Source: Nitrospirota bacterium
Lineage (GTDB): Bacteria; Nitrospirota; Thermodesulfovibrionia; UBA6902
Direction of reading: 5' to 3'
Length of the DNA: 64,000 nt
Assembly (NCBI GenBank): GCA_016215115.1
Contig: JACRLN010000040.1
Span: forward strand, 1 to 64,000
A model generated the notes under the pieces. It made no database searches. It was not told where the DNA came from and worked only from the letters and a program-made list of their open reading frames with translations. The first letter of the stretch is position 1; each line of letters begins with the position of its first letter. Shown one piece after another: positions 56,493 to 64,000 of this stretch. Both the position numbers and the translations under genes were made by a program.

Positions 56493-56621
56493 AACCACAG
56501 AGAACACTGAGAGAAATAGAAGATGAGAAGATGGAAGAAAAAATATTTTTTGTCTTTTCTCAACTTCCTAACTTCTTATCTTCTCAACTGCTTTTATTCA
56601 CACTCTATGACCTCTGTGGTT
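56493..56621. mobile_element. MITE-like palindromic element between rnfE and rnfA
   Basis: Terminal AACCACAGAG / CTCTGTGGTT; internal period-8 array caacttcc-taacttct-tatcttct-caactgct. Confidence 0.65.
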
Positions 56622-56644
56622 AAAAAGATACAGGAGAAAAAATT

Positions 56645-57232
56645 ATGGATTTTAACAAACTTTTTCAGCTAATAGTAGCCGCATCATTAATAAACAATTT
56701 TGTCTTTACAAGATTCCTCGGTTTGTGCATTTTCTTCGGCGTCTCAAAAAAGATGGAGACCGCTGTTGGAATGAGCATAACATTTACCGCGGTCATGGTG
56801 ATAAGCTCGGCTTTGAGCTGGGTGGTTTTTAAATATATAATGGTGCCTCTTGATATAACGTTTCTCAAGATAATTGTTTTTATCGGGATCATTGCGGCAT
56901 TTGTTCAGTCTGCCGACACAATTATGAAAAAAATGAGTCCTTCGCTATATTACAAACTCGGCATCTACCTTGCGCTGATTACCACAAATTGTATAATCCT
57001 TGCGGTCCCCTTGATAAACTCAGGGGAGGGATACAGTTTCCTGGAAAGCATGGCATTTGGCGTTGGCTCGGGACTCGGTTTTGCGCTTGCACTTGTTATT
57101 ATGGCGAGTATTCGTGAGAAACTGGAATTAGCCGACATACCGGCGCCTTTCAGAGGACTGCCGATATCATTTATCATAGCCGGACTTATTGCGCTGGCAT
57201 TTACAGGATTTTCGGGATTGATAACGCTGTAA
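56645..57232 (+). CDS. rnfA: Electron transport complex subunit RnfA
   Basis: AASLINNFVFTRFLGLCIFFGVSKKMETAVGMSI. Confidence 0.96.
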   Translation: MDFNKLFQLIVAASLINNFVFTRFLGLCIFFGVSKKMETAVGMSITFTAVMVISSALSWVVFKYIMVPLDITFLKIIVFIGIIAAFVQSADTIMKKMSPSLYYKLGIYLALITTNCIILAVPLINSGEGYSFLESMAFGVGSGLGFALALVIMASIREKLELADIPAPFRGLPISFIIAGLIALAFTGFSGLITL

Positions 57233-57235
57233 GAA

Positions 57236-57416
57236 GTGCAAAAGCGCGGAAGTGCAATAGTGCAAAAGCAGAAAAAAAGTTTTAAAATATTATTGCTGAT
57301 AAAAAATAAAGGAAGACAAATGCTTAACGATTTAATAAATAAAAGACCAAACCTTCCAACTTCTGCACTTTTGCTCTTCTGTACTTTTGTTCTTTTGCTC
57401 TTTTGCACTTCTGTTC
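57236..57416. repeat. Inverted pair of octamer arrays at the rnfA-rnfB junction
   Basis: 57236-57267 gtgcaaaa-gcgcggaa-gtgcaata-gtgcaaaa; 57361-57416 ttctgcac-ttttgctc-ttctgtac-ttttgttc-ttttgctc-ttttgcac-ttctgttc. Confidence 0.92.
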
Positions 57417-58534
57417 TTTATGCCGGTGTCGGCGCCGGAGTTGAGGCAAGGGAATCGGTAAATCTTATTGAAGTGTTAGAGTTCACAGCAATATTCCTGG
57501 CTGGAATAAGCGCTGTCTTTGGAGTTGGGCTTGCCTTTGCTGCCAAGAAATTTGCAGTGCAGGAGGACCCTCGCATTGATCAGGTATCAGAGGTTCTCGC
57601 TCATGCACACTGCGGCGCATGCGGTTTTGCAGGTTGCAGGCAGTATGCGGAGGCGGTTGTGTTAAGACCGGAGGTTGCGCCGAATCTTTGCACTCCGGGC
57701 GGGAAGGCTTCTGCGGAAGCAGTCGCAAAAATCACAGGGAAGGTAATGGCTCAACTTGAACCAAAGATTGCAAGGGTATTCTGCCAGGGAGGAATGTCAA
57801 AATCTGTGCGCAGGTTTAAATATGAAGGGATAGCAGACTGCAGGGCTGCAATACTTGCAAGCGGAGGTGACAAGGCATGTATTTACGGATGTCTTGGATA
57901 CGGAACCTGTTTTCGTGCATGTCCGTTTGGGGCCATCACAATGAGCGAAGACAGCCTGCCTGTAATAAATCCGGCAAAATGCACAGCCTGCGGGAAATGT
58001 GCCCAGGCATGTCCTGTGAAAGTTATCGAAATACTCCCGATGGCAAAAGAGGTTTTAGTAAGATGTCATTCAAAGGACAAGGGGCCGGTCACAAAGAAGA
58101 ACTGTCAGACAGGATGCATTGCATGTGGAATTTGTGTGAAGGTTTGTCCCTATAATGCACCGAAGATTGAAAATTTTCTCTCAAGGATTGATCTTGATAA
58201 ATGTAAAGTCTGCGGCCTTTGTGTTACAAAGTGCCCTACAAATGCAATCATGGATTATATCCCCAAGAGACCGAAAGCATTTGTCACGGGAAAATGCATC
58301 GGCTGTCATATGTGCGCAAAGGTTTGCCCTGTAAATGCGTCGACAGGCGAACTCAAGAAACGGCATGTTATAAATCAGGACAAATGTATCGGCTGCGGCA
58401 TCTGCGCATCCAAGTGTCCTGTGGTTGCCATCACCGGCACATTTAACTATACCGAAATCCTGCAGGCATACGAAGCCAAAAAAGCTGCAAGAGAAAAGGC
58501 AAAAGCCGAGCAGCAACCGACTGCCGGCGTATAA
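57236..58534 (+). CDS. rnfB: Electron transport complex subunit RnfB with expanded ferredoxin region; start site uncertain
   Basis: EVLAHAHCGACGFAGCRQYAEAV plus multiple CxxCxxCxxxC motifs; ORF start lies in a repeat array. Confidence 0.92.
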   Translation: MQKRGSAIVQKQKKSFKILLLIKNKGRQMLNDLINKRPNLPTSALLLFCTFVLLLFCTSVLYAGVGAGVEARESVNLIEVLEFTAIFLAGISAVFGVGLAFAAKKFAVQEDPRIDQVSEVLAHAHCGACGFAGCRQYAEAVVLRPEVAPNLCTPGGKASAEAVAKITGKVMAQLEPKIARVFCQGGMSKSVRRFKYEGIADCRAAILASGGDKACIYGCLGYGTCFRACPFGAITMSEDSLPVINPAKCTACGKCAQACPVKVIEILPMAKEVLVRCHSKDKGPVTKKNCQTGCIACGICVKVCPYNAPKIENFLSRIDLDKCKVCGLCVTKCPTNAIMDYIPKRPKAFVTGKCIGCHMCAKVCPVNASTGELKKRHVINQDKCIGCGICASKCPVVAITGTFNYTEILQAYEAKKAAREKAKAEQQPTAGV

Positions 58535-58626
58535 GAATACAAGATAAATTAATAGGGCTTTTAGTCACATATAATATTTTAAAATACTAACGTTTTTTGT
58601 GAGACTGCAAGAGGGGAGCAGTGTCA

Positions 58627-58869
58627 ATGCCGACCATACTCAAGATCGGGCCGTATCGCTTTTTCTTTTACGCAAGCGACAAGGACGAACCAATGCACAT
58701 TCATGTAGAAAGTAATGATAAAGTTGCAAAGTTTTGGCTTGGCCCGGTCAGGCTGCAATTCAGTTCTGGCTTTAATAGAGTAGAAATTGGTAAAATTGAG
58801 AAAATAATAAATGAGTATCACTCAAAACTATTGGAGGCCTGGAATGACTACTTCGGTGATGAAAATTGA
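58627..58869 (+). CDS. DUF4160 domain protein
   Basis: MPTILKIGPYRFFFYASDKDEPMHIHVESNDKVAKFWL. Confidence 0.9.
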   Translation: MPTILKIGPYRFFFYASDKDEPMHIHVESNDKVAKFWLGPVRLQFSSGFNRVEIGKIEKIINEYHSKLLEAWNDYFGDEN

Positions 58870-59155
58870 AATCCCGAATGCCGAAAAAGTAAAAGTAACG
58901 GATGATACACTGAGTGTAGACTTGAGCGATGGACGCACTTTCTCGGTTCCGTTGGGATGGTTTCCCAGGCTCGCCCATGCAACTAAAAAAGAAAGAAACA
59001 ACTGGCGGCTGATAGGAAAAGGGCAAGGGATCCACTGGCCCGATATTGACGAAGACATCAGTATTGAGGGATTATTGGCCGGCAGACCATCCGGGGAAAG
59101 TCAGAAGTCTTTCAAGAAATGGCTCGCCCAGAGATCAGGACACAAAAAGAAATAG
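58844..59155 (+). CDS. DUF2442 domain protein
   Basis: VTDDTLSVDLSDGRTFSVPLGWFPRL...IGKGQGIHWPDIDEDISIEGLLAG. Confidence 0.9.
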   Translation: MTTSVMKIEIPNAEKVKVTDDTLSVDLSDGRTFSVPLGWFPRLAHATKKERNNWRLIGKGQGIHWPDIDEDISIEGLLAGRPSGESQKSFKKWLAQRSGHKKK

Positions 59156-59373
59156 ATTTCTAAATACCTTTCCCATTTTTTCCTACCCAACTGTCTTTTC
59201 CGTATTGTATAATGATGCAAATAAAATGAAAGGCTTATTGAAATAAGCTGCGTGTCCATCAATTCGGGGGAAGACCACCTTACTATCAAGGAAAAACTTT
59301 AGACATCAGATAGAGGTAATATATCCGAACTTGTTTCGGATACAAACGAGTTAGTTGAAAGTGGCGATTCTGA

Positions 59374-59940
59374 ATGAATAGAATGAGTAATTTGAAATTT
59401 AATGTTTCATCTATTTTACAAAGAGCAAAAGACTTACCAAAACCTAAAGTTAAGGGTGTTTCAATTAATTTACCGTTCCTGAGCATTGATTTGTCAGCTT
59501 CTGATGACGAAAGGAAAATTTCCAGAGAGGTTTTAATAGGTCTAAAAGATAAACGGGTTCTCGTTGCTTGGCAATGTTGCGGTGATTGCATAAAACACGC
59601 TTTAGATTCAATCCAAGATATTCGAAAGTTATTGGTTGACAAACAGGTAGAAATATCTGATGAAAATTCAGCGTTATTCATTATTTTTGATTTAATGCTG
59701 TCTGGTATACGTCAATTCTTGACGCTCACAGAACGTTATGATCCTTATTTGAACAAGGAGGAGTTTCAAAATGCGCTCGATATTCTTCGGGGTCATTTAA
59801 TCAGATGTATTGATGAGGTAGCAAAGGTTGGCAATACCACTCCGCCAAATTTCTATAGACAGAATTTCACTCAAAAATGGGAGGAGACAATTTATTTATT
59901 GGAATCTACATCTTCAGATAACAACGGCACAAACTACTGA
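59374..59940 (+). CDS. Hypothetical protein ending inside a long hairpin
   Basis: 188-aa ORF; stop codon lies in the left arm of the 59925-59975 inverted repeat. Confidence 0.65.
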   Translation: MNRMSNLKFNVSSILQRAKDLPKPKVKGVSINLPFLSIDLSASDDERKISREVLIGLKDKRVLVAWQCCGDCIKHALDSIQDIRKLLVDKQVEISDENSALFIIFDLMLSGIRQFLTLTERYDPYLNKEEFQNALDILRGHLIRCIDEVAKVGNTTPPNFYRQNFTQKWEETIYLLESTSSDNNGTNY

Positions 59941-59988
59941 AGGCTCAAACCTTGAGGCTTCAGTAGTTTGTGCCGCAGACGTTATAAG
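59917..59988. repeat. attC-like hairpin (24-bp stem, 3-nt loop, flanking ATAAC/GTTAT)
   Basis: cggcacaaactactgaaggctcaa-acc-ttgaggcttcagtagtttgtgccg, one mismatch. Confidence 0.9.
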
Positions 59989-60010
59989 CAATCGGTTTTG
60001 AGGTGAAAAT

Positions 60011-61252
60011 ATGGAATTAGAAGACTTAAGGTCAAAGCAGGCTCATTTCGAGCCTATGAGGCAAGATAAGCAAAAACACTATAAAAATCTTGAGAAGCTT
60101 AGGCAACAATTTATCAAATTTTTTACCGTTACTAAAATAAAAAATATGGGTAAAGATGATTATGTAGAAGGAAAGGTAATAAATGGGGAACCTGATGAAA
60201 ATACTTTTTGTTATTGGGTAGAGTGGAAAACAGAAAATCTAGGAAGGATGCAGGGGGCAAGGGCTGATAAATTCGGTCTGTATGTAGCTAAAAAAAGCCA
60301 ACAATATAAGTTCATCAAAAGATTCAACAATGAAAATGACGCTTTTGAGTCCCTTAAAAAGGACATAATCAAATTAATAGAATTAGGGAAAAGCAAGAAT
60401 TTGGAAGAGCTTAAGAAAATTGAGCTTTCTCCTATGTTTAAAGGGAAGATTTTATTCCTTTACTATCCAAACAAGTTTGTTAATTTTTTTGCCGAAAATC
60501 ATGTCGATTACTTTTTGAAGAAGTTGGGAATACACCATGAGAATAAAAATATAGATTTGATTGATAAGAGAGAAATTTTGTTAAAATGGAAAAATAAAGA
60601 TTCTGTAATGAAAAAATGGACCATGTTTGAATTCTCAGACTTTTTGTATAACGAATTAGGGAGACCTCCTAAAAAGGGGCAGACACCAAAAGAACTTAAA
60701 GATTATATTGATTTCGAAGATGAATATCCCGATCCTGAAAAAGTCAAAACAGAATTTATAACCCTCAAAATAAATCCAGAAAAAATACATCCTTCATCTA
60801 ATAAAGGAAAAACTAAGGATGGAATGGTTGATTTTGAAAAAGAAAACAAGAGACATAAGAAATTAGGTGAGCAAGGAGAATTGATTATTTTCCGGACAGA
60901 AAAGGAGTTTCTAACTGAAAATAAACGTATGGATTTAGCAGAAAGAGTTAAATTAATCTCAAAGGAAGACACATATGCGGGTTATGATATTCTATCTTAT
61001 GAATTGGATGGAAGTAAGAAATATATTGAAGTCAAATCTACAAGTAGTTCACCTTCAAATATTGCTAATTTCTTAATAACAATTAACGAATATAACAAAG
61101 CAAAGGAGATTAAAAATTATAATCTCTATATAGTATTTAACACTAAATCCAAAAATCCAAAGATCTGGATAATAAAGAATCCTTTTCAGTACGAAGGAAG
61201 TGGATTGTATTTAACTCCGATAAATTTTAGGGTAACAGTAAACACTAAATGA
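60011..61252 (+). CDS. DUF3883 domain protein (putative restriction/defence endonuclease-like)
   Basis: C-terminal DTYAGYDILSYELDGSKKYIEVKSTSSSPSNIANFLITINEYNKAKEI. Confidence 0.82.
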   Translation: MELEDLRSKQAHFEPMRQDKQKHYKNLEKLRQQFIKFFTVTKIKNMGKDDYVEGKVINGEPDENTFCYWVEWKTENLGRMQGARADKFGLYVAKKSQQYKFIKRFNNENDAFESLKKDIIKLIELGKSKNLEELKKIELSPMFKGKILFLYYPNKFVNFFAENHVDYFLKKLGIHHENKNIDLIDKREILLKWKNKDSVMKKWTMFEFSDFLYNELGRPPKKGQTPKELKDYIDFEDEYPDPEKVKTEFITLKINPEKIHPSSNKGKTKDGMVDFEKENKRHKKLGEQGELIIFRTEKEFLTENKRMDLAERVKLISKEDTYAGYDILSYELDGSKKYIEVKSTSSSPSNIANFLITINEYNKAKEIKNYNLYIVFNTKSKNPKIWIIKNPFQYEGSGLYLTPINFRVTVNTK

Positions 61253-61519
61253 ATCAAAACCGACAGCATATACTTACGAAAAAGTTTTCCTTCACATGAT
61301 GTGGGAAGTTCTGCTCTTTATGTTATTGGCATATTGTGTTGTCCTGAATTATCCTGCACATATGCTCCGGTCGATCCGAAGATATTGTCTCAAAGATCGA
61401 GACAATTAGAGACCTTATAGATGGCATCGGCTTTATTCTGTTTAAAGAAGATGACGGTTTTGGGTGTTTTATAGAATTCCTTAAAAAAATACGTTAGCAG
61501 CTTTGTTTATTGTATAATT

Positions 61520-62410
61520 TTGTTCGTTATTAATATTGAGCACATCATGCTTGAAAAGAAGTATAAAATAATAAAGGATTCTCCACCGAGTATTTCATGG
61601 GGGCAATACGAGAAACATATATTGGGTGAATATAAAAAATTATTAGAAAACAAAGCAAAGGATGAAAAAGCTTTTCAGGATTTTTTTGAAAAGTATCCCT
61701 GTATGCTGCCGGGCTCTTTTGGCATGCTTGGAGAATCAGGCCATTATCCGTTTGCCGCATCAGTTATTTCTCAGCCAAACTTAGTCGGTTTAAAGACAAA
61801 AAAACCTGACTTTATGTGGATTGCATGTGATAGCGGTACAGTTTATCCGGTGTTGATAGAAATAGAAGCTCCATCAAAGAAATGGTTTGTTTCTTCCGGG
61901 AAACCAAGTGAAAAATTTAATCAGGCTCAAAATCAATTAACTGATTGGAAGACATGGTTTTCTAATCCGAAACATAGATTATTGTTTTTTGACTATTATG
62001 CCGTACCCTCATCGTTTTACGATGGTAAAAGTGTTATCCTTTTATTTGTCTTAATAATTGGCAGACGGAATGAATTTGATGGCAAACCTGAATTAAGTGA
62101 GAAACGTAAACACCTTGAACGAGAACATGAATTTTATATGACATACGATAGAGTTCAACCGTCATATAAAGCAAGTGATTTATTATGCTGCAAGGTTAAG
62201 GATCGTAAATATAAGGCGATGTCAGTACCGGCAACATTAAGATTAGGTCCTGTTCTATCAGGTGATTATTGTCTTATTCATGATAAAGAAAGCGCTGTAA
62301 AAAAGAATAGTCTTATTTCCAGAAAAAGGAAAGACTTTCTTATTAGGCGAATTCCTTATTGGGACAATTTGGGGGAAATAAGAAGTTTTCATACTCGAGA
62401 TTTTGAATAG
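61520..62410 (+). CDS. Shedu-like protein (DUF4263 nuclease domain)
   Basis: EKAFQDFFEKYPCMLPG...KKPDFMWIACDSGTVYPVLIEIEAPSKKWF: PD-(D/E)xK-like Shedu/DUF4263 pattern; ATG 61547 also possible. Confidence 0.72.
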   Translation: MFVINIEHIMLEKKYKIIKDSPPSISWGQYEKHILGEYKKLLENKAKDEKAFQDFFEKYPCMLPGSFGMLGESGHYPFAASVISQPNLVGLKTKKPDFMWIACDSGTVYPVLIEIEAPSKKWFVSSGKPSEKFNQAQNQLTDWKTWFSNPKHRLLFFDYYAVPSSFYDGKSVILLFVLIIGRRNEFDGKPELSEKRKHLEREHEFYMTYDRVQPSYKASDLLCCKVKDRKYKAMSVPATLRLGPVLSGDYCLIHDKESAVKKNSLISRKRKDFLIRRIPYWDNLGEIRSFHTRDFE

Positions 62411-62614
62411 AGATGTCTTACATTATTGTCTTTTGAATGAAGATGTGACTATGGAAATTTCGTAAACGAATGCACTTTGAAATAAATAGAAGAGGAAGAT
62501 ATTATCGACAAAATAAGAGGAAATTAAATAGATTCAACCTTCTGCAGTGCGGCGGATAGATTGTGATCGGACTTACATTAAAGTTTTATCAAAAATATGA
62601 TAGAATAATCTCAA

Positions 62615-63145
62615 ATGTCAGATAGAAAAGTCGGACAAAAATATTTTGGTACCAAAGAGGTTCGCATCTCAATAGCGCTGATAATCCTTTGGTCCCTTCT
62701 TGCTACCGCTTTCTTCACGTATTTAGCAAAATTAATTGGCGAAAAAGTAGGCTACGGCACGTTTTTGTTTGCACTTGTAATGCTTGGATATATTTCTGTA
62801 GTTGTTATATTAACCATGCATTTCTCACATCGTCTGGTGGGCCCTTTCCAACGCTTGAAAACAGAAATGAGATTAATAATGTCGGGTGAATATCAGAGAA
62901 GACTTATTGTAAGAAAAAAAGATGACCTGTATATTAAATCATTTATTATTGAAGCCAATAAGATGTTGGATGAACTTGAGAAAATCCATCTTTGCAAGAA
63001 AGGTATTGTGGAACATATTGATTCCGAGTTAACAGGTATAATCTCTCTCGTTGAGGCAGGGGAGATCTCAAGGGAAAGACTCAAAGATACTCTCTTGTCA
63101 TTTCATGAAAAAATCAAGTCCCTGGAACAAGAGCTGGGCGGATAG
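62615..63145 (+). CDS. Membrane protein with HAMP-like domain
   Basis: Two TM segments followed by FSHRLVGPFQRLKTEMRLIMSGEYQRRLIVRKKDDL. Confidence 0.7.
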   Translation: MSDRKVGQKYFGTKEVRISIALIILWSLLATAFFTYLAKLIGEKVGYGTFLFALVMLGYISVVVILTMHFSHRLVGPFQRLKTEMRLIMSGEYQRRLIVRKKDDLYIKSFIIEANKMLDELEKIHLCKKGIVEHIDSELTGIISLVEAGEISRERLKDTLLSFHEKIKSLEQELGG

Positions 63146-63151
63146 ATATCG

Positions 63152-64000
63152 TTATCTGATATATGCCTCGGTTACGTATCTGCGCATCATCCGGTGGCTG
63201 TTGAAGTAGTAGGCGTTTTTGCCGATGGCGTTCTGCATCATTCTTATCCATTGTTTGCGGTTATCGTAATAAAGAGGGATTATTATCTTTTCAAGTTTAT
63301 AATAAAGGTCTTCAGCGTCTATCCTGTTCATATTATTGTCAGGCCTTATTTCTGTAGGGGCGGGGCCAATGGACCAGCCTGTAAATCCTTCTATATGCCC
63401 TTCAATCCACCAGCCGTCAAGCACGCTGAAATTCATCACTCCATTGTGCGCGGCCTTCATGCCGCTTGTACCGGAGGCTTCCAGCGGTCTCAGCGGAGTA
63501 TTCAACCATACGTCTACTCCAGAGACGAGCTTTAGGGCCACCTCCATATTATAATTCTGAACAAAGGCAATTTTAATCTTCCCTTTTAATTGTTGTGCGT
63601 AAGAAAATATTTTTTCAATCAACTGCTTGCCTACTGTATCTTTTGGATGAGCCTTTCCTGCATAAATAATCTGGATTTTGCCTGTAGCAATTTTCTCAAG
63701 CCTTTTTATGTCTGAGAATAAAAGGTCTGCCCTTTTATATGCGGTGGCCCTTCTTGCGAAACCTATTGTCAGGGTTTCAGAATCCATATTCGTGTCTGAG
63801 ATGGAATTGACGTAATAAATGAGTTTTTTCTTTGCCTCCATATGAGCGCCCCAAAGTTCCTCATCCGGTATCACACCGACCCTCACAAATATTTCCGGTT
63901 CGTTAGCCCAGCCTAAAAGGTATTTGTCAAAAACTTTTTTCATGCTTTCACAAGTCCATGTATATGAATGCACGCCGTTTGTTATGGCGTTGATTATATA
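63152..64000 (-). CDS. Alpha-glucan/glycogen phosphorylase, C-terminal part (truncated by window end)
   Basis: TIGFARRATAYKRADLLFSD; GVDVWLNTPLRPLEASGTSGMKAAHNGVMNFSVLDGWW; frame stays open to 64000. Confidence 0.92.
   Translation of the reverse strand, partial: YIINAITNGVHSYTWTCESMKKVFDKYLLGWANEPEIFVRVGVIPDEELWGAHMEAKKKLIYYVNSISDTNMDSETLTIGFARRATAYKRADLLFSDIKRLEKIATGKIQIIYAGKAHPKDTVGKQLIEKIFSYAQQLKGKIKIAFVQNYNMEVALKLVSGVDVWLNTPLRPLEASGTSGMKAAHNGVMNFSVLDGWWIEGHIEGFTGWSIGPAPTEIRPDNNMNRIDAEDLYYKLEKIIIPLYYDNRKQWIRMMQNAIGKNAYYFNSHRMMRRYVTEAYIR

Overview
This 64 kb window is bacterial and Gram-negative-like: it carries lptABC, a dTDP-rhamnose pathway, a full rnf operon and rpoN. Gene content and dispersed repeats would fit a Nitrospirota/Deltaproteobacteria-like genome, but taxonomy cannot be proven from the sequence alone. 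Recognisable blocks are: an Mla-type lipid transporter; a secreted kelch/MopE-like/CARDB protein; a membrane archaeal-type LonB protease with an unknown overlapping partner; a PAS/GAF histidine kinase; an arsR-arsM-(small Cys-rich ORF)-CMD arsenic operon; a TetR/MacB-like ABC exporter; YifB; HepT/MntA; xseA/xseB; rmlACBD-like genes; DacB-like; HicBA; rpsO-pnp; an M16 peptidase; a rearranged ALDH/rhodanese/NTF2-like segment; a cysteine desulfurase; rapZ-hpf-rpoN-lptBAC; rnfCDGEAB; and a small accessory island with DUF4160/DUF2442, DUF3883 and Shedu-like proteins. The unexplained structure is mostly intergenic. There is a set of degenerate short-period arrays (7-, 8- and 9-mers), often in inverted pairs; one 8-mer array is read in-frame as an 8-aa hydrophobic repeat in the N-terminal part of the RnfB ORF. 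There are MITE/REP-like elements and a 24-bp-stem attC-like hairpin. Several recombination scars are visible: a chimeric aminotransferase-YifB pseudogene, duplicated 3' ends of the M16 and nifS genes around inserted genes, and a 116-bp direct repeat that supplies a 24-aa leader ORF overlapping the ALDH start. All calls come from reading the sequence; no database search or folding program was run.
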